Assembly: GCF_042242105.1 (NCBI RefSeq) | Contig: NC_092016.1 | Location: 6,462,501-6,526,500 of the forward strand | Source: Pempheris klunzingeri | Taxonomy: Eukaryota; Chordata; Actinopteri; Acropomatiformes; Pempheridae | Length of the DNA: 64,000 bases | Reading direction: 5' to 3' | Part shown: positions 11,186 to 21,785 of the stretch, one piece after another | How the letters are laid out: every line of letters starts with the position of its first letter | Position numbering within the stretch: the first letter of the stretch is position 1 | Position numbers and translations under genes: made by a program | The notes under the pieces: generated by a model | What the model was told of the DNA's origin: nothing | Databases searched by the model: none | What the model saw: the letters and a program-made list of their open reading frames with translations, nothing else

Positions 11186-11524
11186 ATGAATTAATTAATT
11201 TCTATGAGGGGAGTAAGGACCGATCAGCTGCTCCCGACCAATCGTCAGACTGTCAGATGAATTTCTGACATGTTAGAAATTTTTTTTCAGCACACAGATA
11301 ATGAAGGCAGCATGTTGCTTAATTTCCATCCATTTGAAATTGAGAAATCCAATTGGCTATTGAAGGTGATGTACAAGGGCCCAAACAAAACCTTACAGAC
11401 TTTCCCCTTAATGGTCACATTGAATGGAAAAATCTGTTCTCTACTGAAACTAAAATCTGTAGCAACACCAGTTCAACCTACAAACAAATAAATTAATTAT
11501 GGTATATTTGCCAACTATCACTGA
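11186..11524. other. Spacer between the two duplication units
   Basis: About 340 AT-rich bases that match neither the left flank of unit 1 nor the right flank of unit 2. An open frame at 11270-11491 has no recognisable family. No gene is called. Confidence 0.5.
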
Positions 11525-11539
11525 TTGGAACAAACGTCA

Positions 11540-11625
11540 CTTCAAGCTCGAGATGACGACTTCCGTGAATCCAAGATGGCGACCCCCCTAAAGCGAAATT
11601 CAAAGCTTCCATTTTTTGTTTTTGT
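11540..11625 (+). promoter_or_regulatory. Promoter-like segment of ACOT/BAAT copy 2
   Basis: The ETS-type CTTCCG and YY1-type CAAGATGGCGAC are retained near 11561-11583 in the same order as in unit 1. The CCAAT part found before copy 1 is not present here, although a reversed ATTGG lies at about 11524. The promoter role is inferred from position only. Confidence 0.4.
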
Positions 11626-11879
11626 TTTTTGTATTTATTATTAGTTGTTTATTAATATATTTATCGACAAATATCGCGACAAACATAAAGGATTAAGAAC
11701 ATCAACATAATTCATGGCTTTCAAATGGCAGTCAACAAACTTATTTTCTTGTATACAGTGTACGGATTGGGTCTGTGTGTAGTTTCGTGGTTCGATGTCG
11801 CCATCTTGTGTCTCGGACAAGGTGGTTGTTGCTGTGGGAGGAGACCATAGACTGAACACTGAAGCTTACGGGAGAGGGA

Positions 11880-12005
11880 GAGAGTTAACTTGAGACTGCT
11901 GAATAGAAAGCTCAGCCCTCGCCCAGTTTGAGGAACTCACAACTTTATCTCCAGACTCCTGAGGTCGAAACCAACAACATCTCCTGAGGTCTGCTCTCCT
12001 CTGCA
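11880..12005 (+). other. Likely non-coding 5' exon of ACOT/BAAT copy 2 (left end uncertain)
   Basis: Ends at TCCTCTGCA with a GTAAGT donor at 12006, identical to unit 1. The matching acceptor is CCTCAG at 13868. Confidence 0.5.
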
Positions 12006-12161
12006 GTAAGTGGCGTTATGGTTCAAACAGACTTTAGTGTGTTTTTGTGGGCTTTGAACTGAACCTATAAATGTTTGCAGGTGAATCCAGAGATCCAGAT
12101 AATCAATATCCAAGGAGTTATTATCATATCTGCCCAGTAGAGACGACTTCTCTGACTCAGT

Positions 12162-12560
12162 GTTGGAGTAAATACAGTAAAGTACAGTTTTGAGGTACTT
12201 GTGCTTTACTTGAGTAAAGTGGTGGAAGTACATATAAGTACTGTATGACAGCCTTAGTTAGTTGTTACTATGCAGATTCAGACTAACAATACAAAATATA
12301 ATTGATTATAGTACAGGGGGAATTCACAAGCTAGCCTGCATAAATTAAATGAAAAAAAAATTAGCTCTACATTTACCAGCTGCAACATTAAATCGATAAA
12401 CACATGAATGCATCAATAATTATACTCCAATAATGTATTATTCTGAAATGGGCCATTCTGCATAATGACTACTTCTACTTTTGGTGCTTTAAGTATGTTT
12501 TGATGCTGATACTTATATTCTTGTACTTGTAAGTGCTTTTACATGTACATTTTCAATTAG
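12162..12560. repeat. Dispersed fish repeat of the AAGTACTTGAG type, duplicated copy
   Basis: Same element as at 3599-3990, carried along in the segmental duplication, with few differences. Confidence 0.6.
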
Positions 12561-12589
12561 GGCTGCACCTAATAATTACTTTCATAATT

Positions 12590-12750
12590 GATAAATCTGT
12601 TTTCTGATCTGGCTTGAAGGATAACGCCAGTGTTTTTAAAACCTGGGCCCTATTTTGACATGTTGAGGGTTTGAAATGACTGGTAGGTATAAAAAGTTTT
12701 GAACTGGTCCAGTAGATCACCTCAGCCATCAGCAGAGAACAGAGGTGAAC
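12590..12750. repeat. Dispersed repeat shared with 4030-4160 and 52570-52740
   Basis: Shared text includes GAAATGACTGGTAGG or GAAATGACTGGCAGG and CAGTAGATCACCTC, with a CCTATTTTGACATG or CCTATTTTTTCAGG block before it. The copy at 52.6 kb continues into text that resembles 5820-5880 as well. Confidence 0.55.
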
Positions 12751-13187
12751 AGGATGTACTTTGCTGTATTTGACTGTAGGACTTAGTGTCCTTGTAAGTA
12801 AACTGACGCACATTTTTAAAGCTTCACCTACATACTGGATTTCTAAAATGTATCTAGGTTAATTTTTTAACCAAATAGGCTTTAGTTTAATGCTAGTTTT
12901 GTATTTTTTGTACTATTTGTACTTTTTACTTGACTACATATATTTGAACACTGTAATTATTATACTTTAATGAGGTTTTACATACAAAACATACAGTATG
13001 TTGAGAATATAATTCATTGTTATAGATTAACCCAAACAACTGTAACATTATTCTCTAATAATTTTATAGGAATCTCCTTCTAAGATCTGCAGTGTTTGAT
13101 TTAATTGAAATGACAGAGATAGTACATTGATCTGAGACAGTATTTATGTTTAATTAGTTGTCGTGTCTATTAAGAGTAATTGATTTG

Positions 13188-13209
13188 TAGACGACGACGA
13201 CGACGACGA
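13188..13209. repeat. (GAC)n trinucleotide tract
   Basis: Seven GAC/ACG units inside the extra part of intron 1 of gene copy 2. Confidence 0.9.
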
Positions 13210-13309
13210 AAATACCCTTTGATCTATTACTTCAGTAAATACATTCCTAATGAGTTAATGGTCTCAGTCGCTAGTTTCAGGTCTTATTCAACACATCATG
13301 ATGTTTGTT

Positions 13310-13430
13310 TAGTAAATTATGGTCCCATGTAGTGTAAATTGGACAATAAATCATGCTATCGTTAAGGGCAGTACTACATTGTGACTAACCAATCAGAGGC
13401 GGTCTTCATAGAACAAATGTCCTCATGTGA
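13310..13430 (+). mobile_element. Fragment of the 33-kb MITE family, without its LINE insert
   Basis: Order of matching blocks: a GATGTTTGTTTAGTAAATTA block, then GACAATAAATCATGCT, then CTAACCAATCAGAGGCGGTC. In the 32.8-33.4 kb copy the first two blocks are separated by about 340 extra bases; here they are nearly adjacent. No terminal inverted repeats were found, so it is a fragment. Confidence 0.6.
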
Positions 13431-13874
13431 GGCTTAATATCAAACCAGTTTGAACATTTTTCATGCCCAGAAGACGGTATCAATTAAGAAAACAGGGTTA
13501 CAACAGTATCAAAGAAACTGAATTCATGTCAAATTACTTCCATTGTCAGGAGGATGTATCAGGTCAAAAGTGAGTCTCAGTAGAAAGAACAACAAAGTAA
13601 TTAATGTATAACAGGAAAGGGCCAAAAATGAAATGGATAACAGTTGTAATGAGGCTTGTAGCCACAATGGCTGACTTGGTTTGTAATGATTGCAGAAAAA
13701 GTAAAATAACGTAGCAAATTATACAGCAATTAGCCAGGGATGTGGAGTTGGCAGGCTTTGAACTTCTCTCTCAACCTCGTCTTTCACATCCCAGAAGTCT
13801 ACGCACACTTTAGTTTTTGCGCTCTGTGCAATGAGTGGAATTTATGGTTATTTATTTTGTCTCCTCAGTTCAGG

Positions 13875-16800
13875 ATGGACAGGAAGCATTGCTGTGTTGC
13901 GCTGTCAGTCCAGCCATCCAGAGGACTCATGGATGAGAAGTTTATCATCCTGGTCCAAAATGCCCTTCCTGGTTTCCAGCTGACCCTCCACGCCCTCCAT
14001 CAGTGTGAAGACGGACATAGCTGGGAGGCATTTGCTCATTACGTTACTGACGTCGCTGGGACTGTGAATGGTACATAGTTTAAAGCCTCGACGTTGCTAT
14101 TTCAGGAAAATTTGTGTAGAAATGTTTGCAGGTCATAAAAAATATTGAATTGCAGAAAAAAAACATTTTGAAGCAAAAGAATGGAATTGCATGCAAAGAA
14201 TGAACATCAACATGAGAAATAATTAATCTTGCCTTTTACTTTATAGTTTCAGAGGATCCCAGTCTGGGTGGGACGTACTCTGGGGTTGAACCTATGGGTC
14301 TACTGTGGAGCTTAAGACCACTTCCGGGCAGCAAACCTGGGCTTAGGTAGGCCAACAAGGATAGAGCTGTTCAGATATTACCAATCAATACCAAATGAAT
14401 TATCAGAGTCGACTCTTTCCCATCATCCCTCAGGCTGAGGAAGGTCAACGTCCAGACTCCCATGGAGGTCATGATCTCGGTGTACCAGGGTCACCAGACT
14501 GAGGGCTTCGCGGATCAGGCGCCGTTGGCTGGGGTGGTGGTGGAGCGCTGGTACATGGCGCCCGGTGTCCGCAGGATCCCGGTCACCGAGGGTGGACTCA
14601 TTGCGACTCTCTTCCTGCCCTCAGGTAGGACCAGAGGAGAGTCTGTAAGAAGGTGTCCTCTGGGGGGAGCTCGGGTGTGACAGTCTGAGCAATGACCAAT
14701 GACCAGTGCAAAAATGAAGGCAGAAAAGACTCAATACCAAAAAAACTGTTTCTGGTGTTTTGTCTGAAGGACCGGGTCCTTTCCCTGGCCTCCTGGACTT
14801 GTGGGGGGGTGGAGAGCATTTGGTTGAGTACCGTGCAGCACTGCTGGCCTCCCATGGCTTCGTCACCCTGACCCTTGACTACCTGACCCAACTTGCAAAC
14901 AAGGAGATGTTGGATGACAACTACTTTGAGGTAATCCTGATTAGCATCTACTTAGCGTCTGCTGCAAATCTAATTAATATTTCTTCAGAATACCTTAAAA
15001 GAACTGAGAGATGATGTAGAAACCTTAATATTAGCAGCAGAACGCCCCAACACTGACAGAGATATCTCTGCTCTGACAGATCATCACTCAATAAAGTAGT
15101 AGTGGCTAAAATGTTAGCAAACAGCTGCACTCAATATTCAATAGCAGTTGAGTAACCGATCGAGGCAGCAGTAAACTAAAAGCCCCAATTGCTCTGAAGG
15201 ATTACATTGCAGCCATTACAGCCCATCCTTGGCTGCTGGCTGAGACAATCGACTGGACACTTTCTGGACCTACCAGTCACTCTGAAACAAAAATTCTTCA
15301 ATATTAGCAGCAGATTAGAGTCGTCGGTTTGATGCTAAAACAACTTCTGAGCCACAAAGACTCCAAATGAACTACATTAAACTTAATGAATTCCCAAGAA
15401 CATTCCCAGACGGGTTAAGACATAGTCCTTTTTGTTTGTTATCTACATTCAGGTATCTTCATTTCATCAAGAGTTCTTCCTCTGACAGGTGGCGGTTGAT
15501 GTGGTGTGAACTGGTTTATGAGCTAGGCTAGCTTGTATTTTGATAGACGTGTTGTCCTTGGGGTAAATTCATTTTCACAGCCTGCAAGACAGGAGGCAAC
15601 AATCATGTTCACTGGTGCCTCAACTACAGGGCTGACTGATTACATATCAAAGCTGGTTTTCAAAAGACAAAGAGAGAAAAAGCTTATAAAACTTCCCTTG
15701 AAATTGAATATTTTTACTGTTTGCTGTCCTTGCAGCATGTTCTCTTGTGCAAAGCTAGACAGCCAGCTAACACTCAGAAGTCCTCCAATAAAAATGCAAA
15801 GCTTGACTTTTCTTGTATTTCACTAGATCTTCCTAAGTATTTCACAAGTTACTACATACACAATTTACATGGAAGAGTTAGCGACTGCTGCAGCAGGTAG
15901 CTAGCAGAGCACGTTTCAGCAAAACAATAGAAAACGTCTGCTTGATAAACACATTGTCCTCACAGACAAATGGTTTTCAAGGCAGAAAGGTGTAGAACAG
16001 CACCACCAGCACTAAAACCCTAGCCGTTTGGGCCACTGGGGTGTGGGTGAATTACCGCTGACCAATGTAAATTCTCTCCCTGTTTTTAACCTTAGCTTAG
16101 TCACTTTGAACTTATTTAACTAACTTAGAATATTGATTTTAAATGGCAGCACATCCCGTTCTCTATCACATGTTTTCTTTTATCAATTTGTTATTCATTA
16201 AACAAAAGTGTCACCAGTCCAGAGTTCCTAACACGATATTGTAGTTGGTCAATTTTCCTCCAATCCGACAGGCGAGCTGTTGACTCTAATTCATAAAATC
16301 TTAAAATCATTGAATTAACTCTATCTTATAGGAAAAACTCTGCAAACAAAAACCCACAGAAGGAAGAAAATAAAAAAAAAACTCATGAAAAGCAACAAAG
16401 GAGTGACCCCTCTTGTAGGAGAGATGTGTGGATTATTCTTTAAGATTTAAATTGCACAAAGATAACTGACAGTTTCTTAAGGTCAGAAAATACGACTGCA
16501 CAACTTTAGCCAGCTGACACTGAGAGGAAAAGGTGAGAGTCTGTCAGAGTCTCAGTCACTTTACAGCAGCCTGCCTCACTTTCACGTACCAGCTGCAAAG
16601 ACATGAGGAGAGCTAGCTTATGGACACATGGTTAAAAACGGGGAGAGTCCATGCCAGCACGTTTTTGAAGTCCATTAGTGTCCCCATTTCAAATTCTGTG
16701 TTTTGGAGAATGTCAGTTTAGCTATAATGAATTCATATTTCAGCCATTATATTATCCCAGCTATGAACCTGCTGTCATGTCCGTATCAGGCCTGTGCAGC

Positions 16801-18385
16801 TGCTTATTTTACAAATAAGCTTATTTATCAGTTTATTAGAAATTTCAGATTTAAGTATAACTTGTGTTTTCTGGCATCTAAAAGTGAATAAGTTGATAAA
16901 AGGGCTAAAATAGAAACCATTTGTCGCCATCACGGTATGCAGAACGCAAGAAATGCAGAAAGATGTGCAATGGCGTATGTAATGGTGGGTCATTGTGGTT
17001 ACTCTGTATGTTAATGTATGTCAATATATGTATAGGTTTTATCCATGTGGTCTCATTTACTGTTAGAAGTGGTTGTTTGTCTATATTTGTTCTATGTCTG
17101 TCTCTATACCTGTATTTGAGTGTTTTTTATTATATGTTATTAGAGTGTTGTATGTTTTATCTTTGAAAAGCCCAAACAGAGACAAGGACTGCAATATAGT
17201 TACAGCTAGAAGTTTTACATGCATTGCTATGGTTTCATTTTTATTTGAATGTGACAATGCCTTCTTGTATCGTCCCTGTCAAATAAATGAATAAAATAAC
17301 AAATAAAAGCATGGAAATCCACACAAACTGAAACTTAAAATGTCTTTCCTTCCTGTATCACAACATGTTTAAACCCTGTTATCTGTATCTGTAACATGTT
17401 TTCCTGCTGCAGGTGGCCTACAGAGTCCTGGAGCAGCATCCTCAGGTCCTCGACAGCAGGATCGCCATGTTGGGTCTGTCCTTAGGCACCAGTGTCACCT
17501 TGAAAGTGGCTGCTTATTCCCAAGCAATAAAGGTAAGACAACTATAGCTGAAAGTTATTTTCATCACCGTGATGCAGCTCAACGTAGCTCCGCTAGTTTA
17601 ATGGTTAGTCAAAGCTAAAAGTCTAAAAGAGAGCTTCGGGTAAGTACATGGTCAGTCCACAAAGGTGCTTCAGCAAAATTCATTTGCATGTCCTCCTTAA
17701 ATATTTGGGTAATTGTAACTGTCTGATACACAAGGTAGCCGGCAACATGCTGCAGCTAGTCACAGAAAAAGCTCCTCAAGCTCGCTGGCTTGGTCCCTGA
17801 CAGGACAGTGATTGAACTGAACCTTTGTCCCTTGGACTCCTGTCCGAGACAGGGTGGTACGTATGCGTTGTAAGAACTGCATATCGGACTGAAAATGGCA
17901 CCTCTTTAGTAAGAATTGTTCGCCTGGCGCATACTTCATACTGTTTCCGGGTTAGTCCACTGAATTCCTCATCATAGAAGAGGAGAGAGAGAGCACTCCG
18001 CTCTCAGCAGACTGACAGGAACAAATCAATGCGCTGTGATTTTTAGAAAACCACGTACATTAACCCGTCTGTTCAAGTACGGATTGAAAATCTGTTCCTA
18101 ACTCACCTGTGTAGTTACAGCCACATGAAAAGGAAAGATTGGAAAAATTGCTATTACAATGTTTTTACTAGTAATTCTGCTCAGCGTTATGGCTGCTCAT
18201 GAAGCTGATGATCAGGTAATGATCATAATAGATAGATAATGTTTTTATATATTGCTACCTTTTCATTTTGTGTAGTTTTTCTGTTCTGCATCACTTCCTG
18301 GATCTTGCTTATCCATTAAAATAAATTCTGATCATGTTTCTGTCTCAGCTCTTTCTGTGTATCATATATATATCATATATTTGAA

Positions 18386-18416
<31 letters not shown>

Positions 18417-18590
18417 GTTTCCCAGCTCAGGGCTGCTGTGTGTGTCAGTGGGAGTCATGTGCAGCCAGCTCATGGATCTTTGACAGAAATATTGGCGTAC
18501 TATTCCAAGTAAGTTGACCTGCAACTGCTTGTTGTTATAGTCGTTACATTTCTTAATCCCCTTGCTGCTCCCTAGAGACCACCTTCATGA

Positions 18591-18647
<57 letters not shown>

Positions 18648-21160
18648 CTCACAAAAAGTTAGGGATATTCGACTTTCAGGTGAAATATATGGAAAATGTA
18701 AAAAGTGAATGCTACAGTAATATTATATCATGAAAGTAGGGCATTTAAGTAGTAGCATGCAATGGTAATTTTATTCATCTTAAACAATTTATTGAAAGAA
18801 AAGCTAACAACAGTGGTAGGTATACCACAACAAAAAAATCTAATGTCTCAATAAATTGGGATGTGGCCAAAGGACGTCCACTCCTCTCCTTTCTGTGACT
18901 CTTCCAGTCTCTGTATCACTGTTACAACCTCCTGATGACACTCTGTGACCCTCTAAGCTCAGTGAACACCTCCGTCTGAGGACTTCCTGTTTGAAGCCTC
19001 CAGTGTTGAGGTGCTGCTGATCAATTGTTAGGTGTCGTCTTGGTCTCATGATGTCAGAATGTGAACAGCAGGATGAGGAGGACTGTTTAAATACCAATTC
19101 TAACTGAAGCAGGAAATGTATTGGTCGATTCATGGATCAAACCTGTTGTGAATGTTGCTGTTAAGCTTCTTGTTAGAGAACAGCAACTTGTGCAAAAAGT
19201 ACTGAGACACTGAACAGTTGGTCATGTGCATTCAAAAGTTTAGAGAAGGTCACATTAAGTTCACCTGGAAAGGTTAGAATGCATTTTAGGTTCATCCTGA
19301 AATTTCACCGGAAAGCTGAATATCCCTAACTTTTTGTGAGTAGTGTATATACGTATGTATGTAGATCCACCACTGGTGAGGCTGTGTACAAACTGAATCT
19401 GAAGTGTAGTGAAGTCAATGGAAAGATACGAGGAGACAAACAGAAGTAGAGATCTGGTTTCGGCCGAAGTCTAATAATCCATGTCCAAGTTGAGTCATTA
19501 TCAGTCAGAATTAAGGAAATGAAGATTCCTTTTGTCCAATCAGAAATGCTGGGAAGACTTGCTACAATGAGGAGAACCAGGCGATCTGGCGAAATCTGCT
19601 GCTGCCCATCCCCACTGACCCTGCCTTCAAAGTGGATGTGAGTATCACCTGTCAGAATTTCTGTGTTTTCAAAATCTTTTAATTTTGGACAGCAGTGTCT
19701 GATGCTAGCGTTGCCAGTATTCAGCAACCAGCTCGTGTCACCTGATTTCATCTCGTCCACTTAAATATCCATCTACTGTTTGCCTGAATCCATGTGAATG
19801 CATCATTACACCGGGAGTCTTTTTTTTGGTTTCAGGTTGAGAGCTCTTTTACGTAGCCTTTCTGTGGACTTTATTTCTGGATTAATTGACATTCTTTCAT
19901 TTTCTGTTGAATCTATAGAACACTGAGGGTTTTTCTGAGGATAAATTTGCCTCTTTAGTAATGAGTGATATGTCTGTCTCTGAGCAGGTGGGACAAATGC
20001 AGTGTCCTCTGTTGCTGGTTGTAGGTGAGGACGATCAGAACTGGCCGGCCTACGAGTCTGCAATGGACGTGAGTTTACTGAAATGACTGAATCAGGACAT
20101 TCTTAGTGAATAGAACACTTGGGTTAGACTTTACTGACTTCGATTACAGTTTGATTGGATTAGACTTTACTGATTGCTAAGTGGAAACTGAATAATTATG
20201 GAGAACGTCCAATTTTAAGATATTGTGCAAACATTTTGGCTCTGACCGCTACTGTCCCTGCATGGCTTTGTTTGGTGGCATTACCAACATACGGCTCAAC
20301 AAGTTTACATCATGATATGCATATCCAGTATAACATCTTCCCCCAGCTGACAATTGACATCACTCATGGAGAATATCATCAGGGAAAAAGGGGTGATGCC
20401 TTTTACAACCATAACCTGGCATATCTATTTAGCTGGTCATTTTCCTGCTCATTCAGATGGTCATTTCCCACATTTCACAGGCTTCTGGTTGTCAAACAAC
20501 AATCAATCCTCAGAGGATGTTTTCCAGATTCAAGGCTGGTTTGAATATATTTCTTAAATTGGAAAGATATCTTTTGAAATTTCATTGACTAGCTTAGGTC
20601 TGACATCTTGAAATCTAATTTCCTCACGGTTCAGAGATGACAGCAGTGAAAATAGTCTTAGAAAAATATGCATACTTTTCATTCAATATATGATATACAA
20701 GGAGCTCAAGAACCCGTCCAACAAATATATTTGGATTTTTTCCTCCTATTTTTCCAGATAAAGGAGATGATGGAGCGGGCGGGGAACAGCCACCTGCTGA
20801 CTGTCCTGTCGTACCCAAACGCTGGTCACCTGATTGAGCCTCCCTACACACCGCACTTTCATGCCAGCACCTTCGAAGCGCCAGTCTCAAAAGGAATGTG
20901 TAGGTTCATCTTCAAACTGGTAACCTGCAGGCAGTGAGGGAGTCTTTCTGAATGATTCGAAGTTAAGATGGTAAAATCAGGACTTAAGTTCTGAGTTTTG
21001 ACAAGAGTTTTCATTGTCTGCTGTCTTTGCAGTCATAGCTCTGTGGGGCGGAGAGACGGTGCCACATGCTCGCGCTCAGGAAGATGCCTGGAGGAAGATG
21101 CTGGCCTTCCTTAGGAAGAGTCTGTATGACACCAAAAACCCTGGTATAACTTCACTGTAA
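13875..21160 (+). CDS. Acyl-CoA thioesterase / BAAT-family enzyme, tandem copy 2
   Basis: Ten in-frame coding exons: 13875-14070, 14247-14346, 14434-14624, 14770-14930, 17413-17532, 18426-18508, 19544-19637, 19988-20068, 20758-20899 and 21033-21160. They total 1296 bases, 431 residues plus TAA. All borders and phases match copy 1. One codon fewer lies at the end of exon 4 ([10 protein letters not shown] against KEKMVDNDYFE). Predicted triad: Ser239 in GLSLG, Asp331 in GEDDQNW, His366 in GHLIEPPY. The residue after the nucleophile is Leu instead of Phe. Exons 6 and 10 appear identical to copy 1 and exon 2 has one silent change, but exon 9 differs at ten residues, nine of them within 13 positions after the catalytic His. 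No stop or frameshift is seen despite the larger introns. The role is as for copy 1: acyl-CoA hydrolysis more likely than amino acid conjugation. Exact substrate and orthology cannot be read from sequence. Confidence 0.9.
15487..15832. mobile_element. Insertion or indel block in intron 4 of copy 2
   Basis: Unit 1 text stops matching after GAGTTCTTCCTCT and resumes near AAGTATTTCACA. The roughly 345 bases between have no counterpart in unit 1, which itself holds different text there. A 97-codon open frame (15533-15826) shows no recognisable family. The nature of the block is unknown. Confidence 0.35.
16773..17385 (+). mobile_element. Insertion in intron 4 of copy 2 with a LINE-like 3' tail
   Basis: In unit 1 GAACCTGCTG is followed directly by TATCTGTAACATG. 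In unit 2 about 610 bases intervene. The block ends in an AT-rich tail of AATAAATGAATAAAATAAC type following GTGACAATGCCTTC, as in non-LTR retrotransposon 3' ends. No reverse-transcriptase motif was seen, so it is a truncated copy or a SINE. Confidence 0.5.
18389..18417. repeat. (TG)n tract before exon 6 of copy 2
   Basis: Counterpart of 7747-7768, longer here. Confidence 0.95.
18594..18645. repeat. (CA)n microsatellite
   Basis: Expanded from a much shorter CA run at 7942-7960 in unit 1. It directly abuts the left end of the inverted-repeat element. Confidence 0.95.
18643..19347. mobile_element. Non-autonomous DNA transposon (MITE) in intron 6 of copy 2
   Basis: The left end reads CACTACTCACAAAAAGTTAG and continues GGATATTC. 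The right end near 19318-19345 is its reverse complement (GAATATCCCTAAC, TTTTTGTGAGTAGTG). This is a terminal inverted repeat of about 28 bases around some 700 bases without a transposase. A TA follows on the right; the left flank is CA repeat, so a clean TA target duplication cannot be confirmed. Ends and size suggest a Tc1/mariner-type derivative. It is absent from unit 1 and therefore probably inserted after the duplication. Confidence 0.8.
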
Positions 21161-21172
21161 CCAAGGCAACAA

Positions 21173-21196
21173 CTCAAATCAAATCAAATCAAATCT
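21173..21196. repeat. (AAATC)n pentanucleotide tract
   Basis: Four to five AAATC units in the 3' flank of gene copy 2, directly after the collinear CAACAACT. Unit 1 has a single comparable ATCAAATCTCAACCT at about 10940. Confidence 0.85.
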
Positions 21197-21219
21197 CAAC
21201 CTGAAAAGCAACTATAATC

Positions 21220-21290
21220 AAAATCAGACTCAGAATTCCTTTAATAATCCCCAGGGGGAAATTGCTTTTTGTTACACACAGGTCCAAAAG
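21220..21290 (-). mobile_element. LINE-type 3' tail in the 3' flank of copy 2
   Basis: AGAATTCCTTTAATAATCCC and GGGGGAAATTGC, read on the minus strand, form the conserved end of a fish non-LTR element. It interrupts the collinearity with unit 1 and is thus unit-2 specific. The family was not determined. Confidence 0.5.
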
Positions 21291-21342
21291 AATAAGAATA
21301 AACTTCAAACACAAAAGTAATAATAATGATACAAATAATACC

Positions 21343-21400
21343 ACTACATGGTACAACTACATGGTACAACTACATGGTACTACTACATGGTACTACATAC
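21343..21400. repeat. Short tandem repeat of a 13-base unit
   Basis: Four to five units of CTACATGGTACAA with small variations (CTACATGGTACTA). Confidence 0.85.
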
Positions 21401-21785
21401 TATCTTATGCTCAGATAAATATACTGGAGTAAAAATTACAATATTTTTTTCTAAAATGTAGTGATCAAAGAATCATAAAATGGGAATACTTGTGAAGGAC
21501 AAGTACCTCAAAATGTACTTTGAGTCTATATTCTTGTTACTTTCTACAACGGTATTTGGGCATCTCTTTGTGATTGAGTTACAGCACTGTTGGGATTTTC
21601 TTGCTGTCAGTATGAGTATGCATGTAAAGAATTGAGCAAATGTTTTGATCATAGTGGGAGCAATATTCAGTCGCCTGTAAACTCAAAATAAACATATATA
21701 TATATACAAAATATATAATATACAATATAATCTACAAAATAAACTATAACTGAATCGTATTTTTGGTTGTATTTTCCCTTTAATA

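Larger units (their letters stand above)
11525..21785 (+). repeat. Tandem segmental duplication, unit 2
   Basis: Right unit of the direct duplication, about 10.3 kb. It is collinear with unit 1 but has additional blocks in intron 1 (about 12.73-13.8 kb), intron 4 (about 15.49-15.83, 16.08-16.56 and 16.77-17.38 kb) and intron 6 (about 18.6-19.5 kb), plus a LINE-like tail in its 3' flank. Confidence 0.85.

Noticed and set aside
19326..19760. 144-codon minus-strand frame
   Set aside because: It runs across exon 7 of the plus-strand enzyme gene and the end of a MITE; a shadow frame.
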